Shown: positions 22,440-34,652, counted from the first letter of the stretch. The stretch is 64,000 nt of DNA from Thysanoteuthis rhombus (GCA_963457665.1 OY735209.1:4519081-4583080); one strand, 5' to 3'. Notes: generated by a model not told the origin, from the letters alone. Numbers and translations: made by a program.

Positions 22440-23264
22440 AAGTGTCTTTTGCTATCATATTAATATACATATACAGTGAAATAAATGTCAATTATTGATT
22501 GAAGCAATTAACATAAGAATTTACTTAAGGATTTTACACAATACTTATTATTAACATCTAAAGGTATTGAGATGAATTATTTCTCAAAAAAGAACATTAT
22601 TGTGTTTATCATAACAAAAAAATTGTATAGATGCTGTCTGTAGTTTTTAGAAGGATGATTAATATGCAAAGAGTTTTTTCTGATAATTGAACTTCATCTT
22701 TTTTGTCACTAAACTATGTTTCACACAATCCATTCTACAGCCATTTTTCAGGTGTACCTTGAAAATATGCGAAGAATTATAAAGGAGAAACTAGCAGGCC
22801 TCCCAAGGTTAGATTCAGGGGATATAAAAGTGCCATAATCAAAGTCAAGATAGAAAAATCTGGGATGGCTGATCACAAGTCTGGATTATTGACTGGGAAT
22901 GCTATTGAATACAGAAAAATCAAAGAAGCAGGATACGTCAACATGTCTGCTGAGGCTTCCACTACTCAACAGAGACAAGGTATAAAAATCTAAGCCAAAC
23001 AAGAAAAAGAGAGAAAAACACCCAAATTCTACTTATAAGCATTGCCAACATTGGAGGAAAAGAAAATCATCACATTTGGGTAGTACACTTAAATAAGGCT
23101 GCAAAATGGATCATCCAAAATGTCATGTTAACAACACAAGTATCAAGAGGGATGAAATCATCAAAAAAAACTCTCTGAAAAGGTATTACTGTAAAAGAAA
23201 TCAGATATGCGTGAGTGTACTAATAGAAAATTAATATAATCTCATATTAAAAGTTTTTTAACAG
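22440..23264. other. Presumed gene 3 intron end, no gene seen
   Basis: AT-rich. The stretch 22740-23170 is less AT-rich and carries several short open stretches, but none matches a family I recognise. Confidence 0.35.
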
Positions 23265-23700
23265 ATGTTCCAGCTTGAAAGACATCCTATGACTTGAGTA
23301 GATCATCATTTTTCCGTGTTTTTCCTCTTCTAAGCCACAACAACAACAATCTTTGCCTAATTTGAATGATCATCATTTCTCTTGGTGACCTAAAAATGTG
23401 GAAAACTAGTCAGGAGGAATATTGTGAAACTTATGGATACAAATTTGAGACAAATTTTTCCAACTGTGTGTTTCTTTGTTTTTAACAAATTCATATTTGG
23501 TCAAACAGTTCAACTCACAGAGGAGAGAAATTATATATGTGGAGTGCATGGATTTTCCTTCACAGAAATTTTGGTGCAACATTTGTAAAATCATACTTGA
23601 GACGAATTAAATTTTTGTGAAGTGGGCATCTTGTCCGTTTCACTCTTAAGTTCGAGACAATATATGGAATCACAAACTGGAAAGAATTTCATCAATTTAT
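23265..23700 (+). pseudogene. Decayed zinc-finger gene copy beside gene 3
   Basis: A plus-strand relic of a full unit. An acceptor (agttttttaacag) ends at 23264, followed by ATGTTCCAGCTTGAAAGA, matching the gene 1 and gene 4 exon starts. The UTR words GATCATCATTT and GGTGACCT occur near 23370-23390. The frame from 23397 reads MWKTSQEEYCETYGYKFETN, the leader of genes 1-3, then ends at a stop about 33 codons on. Near 23517-23570 a HRGEKLY linker and finger-like residues follow in a shifted frame, with fainter remnants to about 23700. It stands directly upstream of live gene 3, as the relic at 13365-13788 does for gene 2. Confidence 0.75.
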
Positions 23701-23795
23701 ACCGTGTAGATCTGACTCTCTGTGAAATATTTCATTAACTTACATAATTGGGTTGATTCACCAGTTTGATTATTTTTTTTTGGACTCAAAACAAC

Positions 23796-24662
23796 ATGGA
23801 AAACTATGCAGAGAAAAAACATAGTTTTGAAACTTGTCAATATAAATTGGCAAATAATTCAACTCCAAAAAAAAGCATAAAAACCCATACTGGAGAGAGA
23901 CCATATTCATGTGAAGTGTGTGGCTCTTCCTTTTTAGAGAATACACATTTAAGCAAACATATGCGAACACATACTGGAGAGAAACCATATTCCTGTGAAG
24001 TGTGTAAATCTTCCTTTCCATATAGGTCCAATTTAGTGGAACATGTGCGAACACACACTGGTGAGAAACCATATTCTTGTGAAGTGTGTAACTCATCCTT
24101 TTCAGTAGAGTCATCCTTGAATAGACATATGCGAACACACACAGGAGAGAAGCCATATTCTTGTGAAGTTTGTGGCTATTCCTTTTCAGAGACCTCACAT
24201 TTGCGCCGTCATATGCGAATACACACTGGAGAGAAGCCATATTCTTGTGAAGTATGTGGTTCTTCATTTTCACTCAAGTTAAGTTTGGGTCGACATTTGC
24301 AAACACACACTGGAGAGAAACCATATTCTTGTGAAGTGTGTGGCTTTTCTTTCACTCAGAAATCAGAATTAGTGAAACATATGCGAACACACACTGGGGA
24401 AAAGCCATTTCCTTGTGAAGTGTGTGGCTCTTATTTTTCACGGAAGTCACAGTTGGTTGAACACGTACGAACACACACAGGAGAGAAACCACATACTTGC
24501 AATATGTGTGGCTCTTCCTTTTCACGAAGTTCAACTTTGAAGAGGCATATGCAAACACACAGTGGAGAGAAACCATATTCCTGTGATATGTGTGCCTCTT
24601 CTTTTTCACAGAAGTCAAGTTTGAAGCGTCATATGCTATCACACATTTGGGATAAAAGATAA
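23796..24662 (+). CDS. C2H2 zinc-finger protein, 9 fingers (gene 3)
   Basis: Predicted nuclear DNA-binding protein of 288 residues. The leader [20 protein letters not shown] is followed from about residue 36 by nine intact C2H2 fingers with TGEKP linkers, ending HIWDKR. Helix residues -1,2,3,6 run ETHK, YSNE, VSSR, ESHR, LLSR, QSEK, RSQE, RSTR, QSSR. The ATG at 23796 is preferred because its leader aligns with genes 1 and 2. The frame is open slightly further upstream but without an ATG. A weak acceptor (gattcaccag, ending 23764) lies 31 bases before the ATG. This is the only finger gene of the five on the plus strand. The array contains no obvious recent finger duplication. No effector domain is visible. 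Confidence 0.92.
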   Translation: MENYAEKKHSFETCQYKLANNSTPKKSIKTHTGERPYSCEVCGSSFLENTHLSKHMRTHTGEKPYSCEVCKSSFPYRSNLVEHVRTHTGEKPYSCEVCNSSFSVESSLNRHMRTHTGEKPYSCEVCGYSFSETSHLRRHMRIHTGEKPYSCEVCGSSFSLKLSLGRHLQTHTGEKPYSCEVCGFSFTQKSELVKHMRTHTGEKPFPCEVCGSYFSRKSQLVEHVRTHTGEKPHTCNMCGSSFSRSSTLKRHMQTHSGEKPYSCDMCASSFSQKSSLKRHMLSHIWDKR

Positions 24663-24877
24663 TCTGTAAAATATATATCTTCCTTTTTTTGTTAGTTAAG
24701 TTTTGTAAAATGTTTCAATCACTGTAAAACAACCCTATTTTTTTCAAGTTTGTGAAAATTCATTCTCAAGCTATTCATGTGGGACAAACTTTCTTGTGGA
24801 GAAAATTTCCATTGCTCACCTGTATAGCAAATATACAAGAAGATACCAACAATTTTTAACTCTTACAAAACGATAAA

Positions 24878-24883
24878 AATAAA
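24878..24883 (+). promoter_or_regulatory. Candidate polyadenylation signal of gene 3
   Basis: AATAAA about 215 bases after the stop codon, in an otherwise non-coding 3' flank. This is the first canonical hexamer on the plus strand after the gene. Confidence 0.45.
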
Positions 24884-26360
24884 CAGCTTTTGTGCTACCA
24901 GATTCTTCAATGAAAGTAATTTAGTGTTATAAAATCAAATGTTTAACACACGGTGTTTCAAGATATATTCAGTGCATTCACTGTGTCTGGTGTGATGCAG
25001 CTAATGCCAATGCATCCAGTTTAAAATTTGTCATTTTCAATCTTCTTACAGAGAATGTAGCACAGACGTATGCACTCCTATACAAATATTTACATATTTC
25101 TTTGTGCATTTACATAATATGTTGTGCTCAGTAAATTAATAATTGAAAATGTTGTGGTTCACTCGATTTTTATAGTCAATCAGAGACCCCAAGACTAATA
25201 ATCCGATACTGCCTACCAAAATTTCTAAATACACACCATTTTTGGCACAGCTGCTCATTGCCCACCTGAGAGTTGAAAATCACCCATCAGGGGGTGGTAT
25301 CATCCAGATTGATAAACTCAGAAGGTGGACAATACGTATCTGACCGAGCATTGAATAAGAACTACATACTTACCATACATACCAATTATGAAGATTAAAT
25401 ATTTGAGTGAGTATCATGTGCCAATACAGGTTAGCCACAAAATCTGTACAGTTGTGTTAGATTACCATAAAATATTGATACCTGGAATAATAAAGAATTT
25501 TCACAAAATATATGATTTTGAAGTGTTTTATTGAAGAAATAGTAATTTTGTTTATTAGTGGTGTAACCTGGCTAAACAATTCACGGTCCTCTTATAGCTA
25601 AAGACACTCTGAAGAAAAATTGGATATTGAACCATCATGAATTTTCAATATGATACCCAATACTCAGTTTACTCTTTATGGCTCACTTATGAATAAATGC
25701 ATTCACTGCCACCATTTATAGTGGTTTTAATCTTGGTTTTCTTCATCCTATGAACTTATGGAATTGTAGACCTGAAAAGTGAGTAAGCGTATTGCATAGA
25801 CTAGTCTGATATGAATGATCTTGTGTCGTATCATACATTTTTATGATGCCGAATTTGAATTTGAACTTTAGAATTGTCAGGAACTTTCCTTCTAATTTGC
25901 AATTCATGACTCAAAATAAATAATAACGATAACTGCCCAAAGCTTGAATCTATTACAGGAAAGTCTATTCAGCTCCTCTCTTCATACTAACAGAGTAGTG
26001 GGGGCAGCTTAGCTGAAAATCTCAAACCAGTTGTGCATCTCATGATAAAAACATAATTCGTCAGACTTATAGCTGAAGATATTGGAAAAAAATGGGAAAA
26101 TGAGCCATCATTAATTTCAAAGTATCGCTCATGGCAACAATTTTTTTCTTTCCTTGTTACAGCTTACTTTTCATAGCAACTTTATGAATTATTACATTTA
26201 TTGTAATCCTTTAGAAAATATTTAATCATGTTTTACTTTTCATCCTATGTAATGTTTGACTTCAACTGTAATGGTCTGCAAGATAAGCCTGAAATGCTAA
26301 TCATGGTCTCATAGAATGTATCCAAACATTATTTTAGCTATCATTTCTAAAGAAATATCA
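24884..26360. other. Intergenic, no gene recognised
   Basis: AT-rich DNA without a supported coding region, RNA gene or mobile element. Confidence 0.35.
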
Positions 26361-26361
26361 T

Positions 26362-26440
26362 TGATGGTGGTGATGGTGATGATACTGGTGACAACAGTGG
26401 TGGTGTTATGGATGTGTTGGTGGTAGTGGCAATGATAATC
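26362..26440. repeat. GAT/GGT-rich microsatellite-like stretch
   Basis: Interrupted run of gat, ggt and gtg triplets (gatggtggtgatggtgatga and onward). Confidence 0.6.
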
Positions 26441-26469
26441 ATGAAATAACATTTCAAAAGAGCTGTCAG

Positions 26470-26625
26470 AGAAGTGTTTTTAGATCAATTTCCTTATCAG
26501 TGATGGATTTAATATGATATTTAGGTAAAAATTTGTTGAATTTATTTATCATACAGAGTTCTTGGGAACTGCTATTCTGATAATACATGCAAATCATTGT
26601 AAATTCAAGATGGTTTCTATGACAC
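26470..26625 (-). repeat. Inverted-repeat pair, left arm
   Basis: Its reverse complement (ccatcttgaatttacaatga then tttgcatgtattat, cagttcccaagaact, ttgatctaaaaac) matches 26970-27140 in order. The arms are about 160 bases, imperfect and about 350 bases apart, so the region could fold as a long hairpin. It may be a small DNA transposon or two inverted copies of one repeat. Confidence 0.55.
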
Positions 26626-26969
26626 CATTCCAAACTCAGCAAAAACAATCCAAAGCTAGGGTCTAACAAGATGAAGTCTATTCAGCACTTCCCTACACGG
26701 TAACTGAGGGCTGAGCAGTCTGAGGCAGTTTTTTTTCTCTTGCACTGCCTTACACAACCTTCTTCACATTGGTTGGACTGGCTTGCATATTGGTATGTCT
26801 CAAAATGTTCATAGTACCCTTCAGATGTCTTAGGACAGACCCATCTATACAGTGAAGGTAGTTCTGATGTGGACACCAAAATTCAAATTCTGTATCATAA
26901 AAATGTATGATCCGACACAAAGATCATCCATATTAGACTGGTGTACACAATCACTTTACAATTCTAGTT

Positions 26970-27140
26970 TTAACACAAGTCATGGCCACCATCTTGAATT
27001 TTCAATGACTTGCACATATTATCCAAATGGCAATTCCCAAGAACTATGTATGGTACAAAATTTGACTAATTATGTCCTTGATATCATATATCCATTGTTG
27101 ATACGAAAATTGATCTGAAAACAGTTGTTATTCGCAGCCA
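26970..27140 (+). repeat. Inverted-repeat pair, right arm
   Basis: Partner of 26470-26625: accatcttgaattttcaatga, cttgcacatattat, caattcccaagaacta, ttgatctgaaaac. Confidence 0.55.
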
Positions 27141-28042
27141 TTTCTAAATGGCAGCTATGTGCAACGTATTGAAAAATTCATGATGACTTGAAATTTTTCA
27201 GCTAAACAGCCTCACTATACCTTTCATTATTTTTCCAAGGGTTTCACAAACAACTGAACAACATGTTATCACAATGTTCTAACTGATACTCTCTATAGCC
27301 TTCTTCTGCTTTACATTCCATACCATAATAGACAGATCTATTTTTGTAAAATATCTTAGCGAATATACTGATCAGTTTCCTTCGTTTTAACAGACGTGTC
27401 CCATACATTCGATTCTGTGGCATTCTTAGCAAACTATAAAACACAATTTATTCCATATAAGCTGAGATGCACTTGAATTCTTTCTCTGCTATGCTAAGAA
27501 ATCTACACTGGCTTGACTTATACATTTACCTCTTGGGCTGAAATATGTTGCTTACATCAATTTTCTCTCCATACAGTATTTCTAGTGCATTGTTTGAACA
27601 TCTTCCCAATGAGAATATTGTGAACGTATCTTCCATCAGTAATTTTCTTATAGTATTTGTCAATATTTTCAGTTCAAATTCCTTTGTTAAAAACTGTAAA
27701 ATTATGTTTTAAATGTATTCATTGATTTTTATGTTGTCGGTAAAAAGATTCGTAACTATTAAATGAATAATGAAGAATATTAGAAAAAAATAAGAAAAAG
27801 ATCTCTGCATAATCATAACATCAAAACTCAAAATCCATAACTGTATATAAATAGAATTACTAAGATTGCTGCAAAGATAACTGGAATAATAAAAACCAGA
27901 TTCAAGTTCCTTGGTATAAAAACGTTTAGCATACTATATACAACATATATAAGACTCCAAATTGAATAAGCAGTGCAAGCATGGTCTTCACACTGCAAAA
28001 ACGATATAAAAGAATCAGAAAATATCCAGGGAAGAGCAACAA

Positions 28043-28315
28043 AATTTGTTCCAGGACTGAAAACACCTCCCCTATGATTTTTGTGTGTGTGTCCGTCCCA
28101 ACTATGGCCCTTGACTGGATGTCGTCTATCACAGAAAGACGCCCAGTATCCCCATCTTTGAGGCTCTCATCTCTGTTTTTTTTTATCAATTTCTGAAACC
28201 AATGTTCAGTTGTATATTTGTTGACGGTCCCTTGGCAAAATATTTCGTTGACATTAAAAGCAGTTTCCATTGCTTTACTCCCATGCGGAAATAATATTAC
28301 GAAACTACTCAAAAT
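28043..28315 (-). mobile_element. Mariner transposase relic (N-terminal helix-turn-helix part)
   Basis: Within a longer minus-strand open frame, residues reading GSKAMETAFNVNEIFCQGTV, then TTEHWFQKLIKKNRDESLKD, then GRLSVIDDIQSRAIVGTDTH match the mariner pattern GSNATETARxINEVFGEGTV-xxRTVRRWFQKFRSGDxSLED-GRPSxVDDDQLKALVExDP. The catalytic domain does not continue in frame. The flanking parts of the same open frame (hydrophobic stretches on both sides) look unrelated to the transposase. This is a dead fragment of a plain DNA transposon. Confidence 0.72.
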
Positions 28316-28609
28316 TGCTTTTTTCCAACGTTGATTTGACAGCCTCAAATAAATCAGAATGAATAGTGAAAAAAATGTTCTGCTTGAACAGAATAGAATT
28401 CCCACTTTAAAATGGTATATTCCGTGAATATAGTTGAATAATTCTCTATCCCAAATGGGCATCGAATTTTGAAATAACAAAAAAAACCCCGCAATTATCT
28501 TAGCACCAACCTTATGATTTATTTTAATTATTTCTTCATGTTTTAAAAATCATATTTTTTTTTATACGGTTGTCCCTGCATAAAAAGCAATTAATGAACC
28601 CTCATAATT

Positions 28610-28965
28610 TGTTGAATGTGAAGGATTATAATTTTCTTGCTGACCTGAAATGAAGGAAATATCAAGAACTACAGAAAAATATAGTATGGGAACTTTCGAT
28701 GTGAATCATAGATCAAATCACTTAGAAAAAGCACTCACACAGCGTATTCAGAGGAGAAACCACATTCTTGTGAGATATGTGATTTTTTCTTCAAGTCAAA
28801 CTTGAATTGACACATGTGAACATATGCTGGAGAGAAAACATATTCTTAAGAAGTGTGTGGCTATTCTTTTTCAAATAAATCGCATTTGGCGAGTCACATA
28901 AAGACACACACTGGGAAGAAGCCATATCTTTGCAAGATGTGTTGTTTTCCCTTTTCTTCTTCACT
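28610..28965 (+). pseudogene. Zinc-finger gene relic, plus strand
   Basis: Begins with a UTR remnant (attttcttgctgacctgaaa) identical to the sequence before the gene 1 ATG. Then come finger remnants: EEKPHSCEICDFFFKSNLN near 28755-28810, with a stop in place of Arg before the first His; a finger whose first Cys codon is a stop; and an intact stretch [20 protein letters not shown] at about 28856-28915, then [13 protein letters not shown]. About three fingers are recognisable and the rest is lost. The copy descends from the type 1-3 lineage. Confidence 0.75.
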
Positions 28966-28969
28966 CACT

Positions 28970-31900
28970 TGTCTATTCAAAAAAGTTTGCATTTCTCTTC
29001 ATTTTAATTCTAGGGAAGTGACCCTTACCCTATTTTGCAAATCCCATTCATCTAAATGTTTATTAGAAAATTCCGTAGCAACCAATACATGTTCATTTTC
29101 TGTTTTATGGTAGAAGATCTGCAGCAGTAGGACTCTATTTTCAACAGTTTCTGTCATAGCTATCAGTTAAATAAACAAGACATGAATCCTTGATGCTTAG
29201 AAAATCGTCCATCATGAGACAAGTGATAATATCTTGCAAATGATTCTAATTCAATTCTACCTCTCCTACAGATCTAAGCCTCGAGGTGTATATATATCTC
29301 CTTTACCAGTATGAAATAGTGTTGGGAATGCACAACTCGAAATATTACTTTCTCTTTCAGCTATTGCATTCTCATCTCTGGTTGATGGCTGAAATAATGA
29401 CATGTAGTCACTTTCGTTTTGGAATTTAACTGCAAGCACACAGTTGTTTGAGATTCTGACTATATGACTGAGTATTAATGATGGTAGATGCGCCTAATTA
29501 CATTTCAGTTGTATATTTCCTAGGATTGTCAGCCATAGAGACTTGTTCTCAGTTGGTTCAAATGAGGGTGGGGACAGCATTTCCGTGTGTACGATGAAAG
29601 TGAGTCACAGGGGTGGAAACTAAGAGGGTAAACTTGTCATATAATGATTTTTAGTAGTTTGTATATCTTGATTTCTGTTCTGATCTTCAGAGATATTCGA
29701 CTGAAGTTCTATAACTTTTGCTGCTGCTTAATTTATCAAACTGACAAGAGCACATTTGCTCTTGTCCTTTTTCCTCACTATGTAAGATATTTCCAAATTC
29801 ATCAGGTAAAGAACCTCCATATAACACACATAGGTTACCTCTTCTGGCAATGATGATTATTCAATCATTTTTTACATTCACAGCATTGATTTCAAAAGTG
29901 CTTCAATGCTGTTTTTATTTTTCATACAAGTTGTATGATGCAAAAACAACAGAGTTCTTCCTTTTTGTCTTTCTTTCTGACAGTGGATGTTCTATTCATC
30001 TAAGTATGCTGCAAGACTGGATTTATTTTTGTCCCTGGCTGTGATTTACAATGTTCATGAAATGCTAAAAAAACTGGAAATTCATCTGTGTCTGTTGATA
30101 GTTATTGGTAGACATAACTCCTATTTCATATCATTATTCATTTTCATTTATATTCACTTATATCATTGCATAGAAAATTCTTATCCTTTCCTTGAAGTGA
30201 TAAATTCAAAGTGTAGAAAACTTCAAATATGGATCCCATGTAACCCATTGTGATGATACACCTTGAATTATCAAAGAAAGTCACGAACTCGCTTTTCATA
30301 TTGGTAAGAAATAAATGAATTTCCCAAGTTTGAAAACCGAAACCAGAACTTCCCCTTTTGAAATCTACAGGATTGGAAAATTTAGCTACAAATGTTTATA
30401 GACAGCATCCAAGTCTCTAAAACATATGAGATTGTTTTGAATGCATTTTTATTCGATTGACACACTTTACATCAAATAGTTCATGTTGACTCATTTCCTT
30501 TCATATACTTTTTTTTTTATCGAACCCTTTTGTCAAATGATGGACCCTGGAAAATGTATTACAGAACCTCTGAGTTTTTACAAGCCCAGACAGGGGACTA
30601 CCATATTGAACCCAATGACCTTGACACCTTGCTGACTTTTACTGGAGAGTTGACATATCTGGGGAATTTTGGATAAAACTGGAATTAATACATTATTTTG
30701 AGGGCCGACTCATGCGTCGAAGTATACAGTCACTTATAGATCTTGATAATTTTTTTTTGCTTCATTTTCTTCCCTGACTTTGTTGTGTATCGATGAATGG
30801 ATTTAAATATTGCCCCAAAGAAGTTATATAATGTATATTTTGGTTACATCAGTGAATATTCAAACACTTTTCTGATTGAGTATGAAATGAAAGCATTGGC
30901 ATAAGTCTTACTCTGCTCTTCTTACACCTTGTCTTTTCAATTAGGAATCAAGATTTAGATGCATAAATTTTCAAAGCATTAAAAGACTGTTATTATGGAA
31001 ATTAGCAATATATTCCAATCTATTGTTTGTATAAATACTTCTTCAAATTGATAGTACCTGTGTATCCAAATATCAACCGAGAAAGTTTTTAAAAAATGAA
31101 GACAAAGTTCATTCCTCAAATTTACACAACAGCAAATGATTCTTATCTAAATTCAGTTAGATGAGATGTATTAATCTTTATGTATGACTGTATGGTTGGA
31201 CTATTTTCTTCATTCACAACACATAACAAAAAGAAGAAACACAGACAACAAATCCAAAACCTGACACCACCGTTGTTCTCCCAAAATTGGCATGGGGGTC
31301 CATACTTGAAGGGAACAGGGCAGACGCCCTATGGATGATGAGAACAAATCATTGACTGAGAACTATTAGCAAATACAACTACGGGAGCAGCACACATAAT
31401 ACTTTCTCAAGTTTGATTGATTAACCGACCCAGCATCAATATCAATAGGATTTTGAACTTGAAAATTGGCTTTGGTACTCCAGCAGACTCCTTCAAAGAA
31501 TCCTTTTTTTCAATTTTAATTTTTATGAAAAAAAAAAGAAAAAGGCTTTTGAGGGTCTTTTTTCTGATTGGTTCATCAAAAACATCTAAATTTTACAAAA
31601 TCTAGATGTTTTTCAGAGGAAAAACATCATAGATGTCATAAATAAAATCTATTCTGACCATATTTATTCTTACATTGCTTCAAATTTTGACTGTGATGGT
31701 GAATTATACTTAGATATACCGATACTCTTAATTGTGTGTGAATGATGTAATAGGAAGAATCTTTCATCATTGATTCTCAGCAGTTTCTGTACAGAAAATT
31801 TCATGGGGCTAGAGAGGGGCATAGACATTCTGTGAATAACACTAATTTTGACAACCCTCCGACTCGCAAGTTACGAAACTTTCACACAATCAGACACAAA

Positions 31901-32955
31901 CTGACTAATGGAACTGTACAGAATGATGATCATTTAATCATTTATTTTGTGGATTGGGAAAATAAGAGAAATAGATAAGAAACTGGGATGAGTAAGCATC
32001 TCTGCAGACTCTGCTGATACATTTACCCCCTCCAGGCATGATGATAAGAGTCACTGACAGCCTGATCCCAACTGTATGCAGGATGTACACCATTTGCAAA
32101 ATTGGTACCAATCAGTCAAATTCATTGGTCTTAATTATCTCAATCAATCAAAAACAAGCTTATGAATCCACACAGCAAAGGGAAGATATGACCGACTTCT
32201 TTTTCATTTGTTTTACAATGTGTGATACTGATGTTATTCGAATTAAAAAAAAAAAAGAACAGGTATACCAAGCGAAATGGAATCTAGTGACTAAATTAAC
32301 AGCAAATTTGAGGGATTTACTTTTGAAATAGTGCAAGCAATACAAAAAAAAGTCTTTAAAATGAATGAGCTGGATATAAATACATCTGATGTACATATAA
32401 GTGATTTAGATGAATCTACCAGTGAATCCGAGAGAGAAAATAACTGAGACCAACCACATATGCATCATTATAATTCTCTATCTGATACACGTAATTCTTA
32501 AATATGAGGATTTAGTTAGGATTTGAAGATCAGTATAAAACCATAGACAAAATATCTCCACGTTGTACGAAGTGAATAAGAAAAATCGGAGAGAAGACAT
32601 TTATTAGACGTTGCAAAAATAACATTTATTTTCTGAGGAAAATTTTCCAACAATATTTACCAGCTGATGAATTTTAAAAATAAAATCATGTACAAGAAAC
32701 AATGCATTATAAAATTACAGGATAACAATTCATAACCTTATCAAAATCATCTTCTTCGTTACTCTTGAGGGACATAAATGCAGAGTACATTTCTGAAAAG
32801 TCAATTTGTTAATATAAACTTATCACTGAGTATTTCTATCCAGTTTGTAAAAACAAATATTTTCAAATAACTTTGCTTCTTCATGAATATTACTTTGAAA
32901 ATATGAATAATGTGAAAATGTTCCCCTGAAAATAGCAAAAAATATGTTTTATTCA
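28970..32955. other. Intergenic, no gene recognised
   Basis: AT-rich. Several frames of 60-97 residues occur (for example 29644-30253 and 32038-32331), but none has recognisable motifs, and their composition is that of random AT-rich sequence. Confidence 0.35.
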
Positions 32956-32959
32956 AGTG

Positions 32960-33270
32960 TGTCAAATTGAGAATTTTCAAAGCCTCACTGAAAAGAAAAA
33001 TTACACACTTCTAAAAAGAATGTACTCAAACACATCGCAAAAATATAAATTTTTGTGGACAGGAGTCTTGGTGATTTTAATATGAAAGTTTTTTTAAGAG
33101 TGTATCAAACTTAACAAAGTTCATCACCAAAGTTGCATAAGTTGACTCAATTTTAACTTAGTTCTGAATACAGATCCACAATGCACACAAGAATATGGTT
33201 TCTCACAAGTGTTTGCAGATGTATAACCAAAGATGACTTCTGCACAAAGGAAGATCTACCTTTTTTTAAT
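32960..33270 (-). pseudogene. Eroded 3' tail of gene 4 finger array
   Basis: Minus-strand finger remnants beyond the gene 4 stop. Around 33170-33260 a shifted frame gives FVQKSSLVIHLQT and a linker-like continuation, and fainter traces occur near 32985-33060. The same tail, with shared words such as gaattttcaaagc-cactgaaa and ctcagtatg-ttcttta-a-atgacttat, follows gene 5 at 48815-49740. An ancestral array was longer, and both genes inherited or accumulated 3' decay. Confidence 0.6.
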
Positions 33271-33281
33271 ACAAATTATAT

Positions 33282-34652
33282 TTAGTGTTTCTCAGTATGC
33301 TTCTTTAAAGATGACTTATAAGAAAATACTGCTCCACACTGGTGACAAGGATATGGTTTTTCTCCAGTGTGTGTTCGCATATGTTTCCCCAAGTTATACA
33401 TCAGTGAAAAGGTAGATCCACACACCTCACAAGAATATGGTTTCTCTCCTGTGTGTGTCCTCATGTGTCTTTTCAAATCTGACCTTTCTTTGAAAGAAGA
33501 TCCACATATTTTGCAAGGATGAGCTCTCTCTTCGGAGTGGGTTCGAATATGTCGTGCCAGACCTGAACTATGTTTAAAGGAAGATCCGCATGCATGACAA
33601 GAGTAAGGTTTTTCTCCAGTGTGTATTCGCACATGAAGGACCAAGTCTTGCTTTCTTGAAAAGGAAGATCCACACACTTTACAAGAATAAGGTTTCTCCC
33701 CAGTGTGTTTTCGCATATGGTACACCAAATTTATGTTTCGGGAAAAGGAAGCATCGCACACTTCACAAGAAAATGGTTTCTCTCCGGTATGTTTTCGGAT
33801 GTGTTGCACCAAATTTGACTTCACTGAAAAGGAAGAGCCACACACTTCACAAGAATATGGTTTCTCTCCAGTGTGTTTTCGTAAGTGGATTATTAGATGT
33901 GAATTTTTTGAAAACGTTGATGCACATACATCACATGAAAGCGGTTTTCTTCCAGTGTGAGTTTTCATATGTAAAGCCAAAGTTGACTTATGTGAATAGG
34001 AAGATCCACAAACTTCACAAGGATACTTTTCTTTAGTGTGTGACAAGATATGTGTCTTAAGAGATGACAACCCTGTAAATGTACCTCCACACTGTTGGCA
34101 AGAATATGGTCTCTCACCAGTATGTGTTCTCATATGTGACACTAAACTGGATTTCCATGAAAAAGAAGATCCACATGTTTTGCAAGAGTGAGGTTTTTCA
34201 CCAGTATGTATTCGCATATGTACCACCAAATCTGACTTAAGAGAAAAAGAAGATCCGCACACATCACAAGAATGTGGTTTCTCTCCAGTATGTGTTCGCA
34301 TGTGTTTCTTCAAATCTGAATTTTGTGGAAAAGAAAATGCACATATTTTGCATAGATGAGATCTCTTTCCAGAGTGGATTCGCATGTGTCGCTTCAAACT
34401 GGAATTTTTCGAAAAGGAAAATCCACAAACATTACAAGAATAAGGTTTTTCTTCAGTGTGTGTTTGCTTATGTATTTCTAAATCTTGCTTTTGTGGAAAG
34501 GAAGATCCGCACACTTCACAAGAATAAGGTTTCTCTCCAATATGCTTTCTCATATGGTCAACCAAATCTATATTCTGTGTAAAGGAAGTTTTGCACACTT
34601 CACAAGAAAAGGCTTTCTTTTCCTCTTCCATTTGAATGACACTTTCAGACAT
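33282..34652 (-). CDS. C2H2 zinc-finger protein, 16 fingers, divergent array (gene 4)
   Basis: Predicted nuclear DNA-binding protein of 456 residues. The N-terminus is short and charged ([14 protein letters not shown]), with no MENxxEE leader, and is followed from residue 15 by 16 C2H2 fingers to the last residue ([10 protein letters not shown]). All zinc ligands are present. Fingers and linkers are much more varied than in the other genes: linkers include HTEEKPY, HSGKRSH, HTKEKY (one residue short) and HSEERAH. Helix residues -1,2,3,6 include QIDD, QQDI, WSSS, GSST, RINY, HSGR and LYNK. No internal finger duplication is apparent, which suggests an older, stable array. The ATG at 34652 is preceded in the same exon by about 100 bases of UTR and a conserved acceptor. 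Finger remnants follow the stop, so the array was once longer. Confidence 0.92.
   Translation of the reverse strand: MSESVIQMEEEKKAFSCEVCKTSFTQNIDLVDHMRKHIGEKPYSCEVCGSSFPQKQDLEIHKQTHTEEKPYSCNVCGFSFSKNSSLKRHMRIHSGKRSHLCKICAFSFPQNSDLKKHMRTHTGEKPHSCDVCGSSFSLKSDLVVHMRIHTGEKPHSCKTCGSSFSWKSSLVSHMRTHTGERPYSCQQCGGTFTGLSSLKTHILSHTKEKYPCEVCGSSYSHKSTLALHMKTHTGRKPLSCDVCASTFSKNSHLIIHLRKHTGEKPYSCEVCGSSFSVKSNLVQHIRKHTGEKPFSCEVCDASFSRNINLVYHMRKHTGEKPYSCKVCGSSFSRKQDLVLHVRIHTGEKPYSCHACGSSFKHSSGLARHIRTHSEERAHPCKICGSSFKERSDLKRHMRTHTGEKPYSCEVCGSTFSLMYNLGKHMRTHTGEKPYPCHQCGAVFSYKSSLKKHTEKH

Noticed and set aside
27244-27444. C-terminal part of the mariner transposase
   Set aside because: A vague resemblance in one segment only, with no DxD-type catalytic context. 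Not called.
27926-28480. Novel 184-residue membrane protein, minus strand
   Set aside because: The middle is mariner transposase, and the hydrophobic ends fit AT-rich translation. There is no sign of a real gene.
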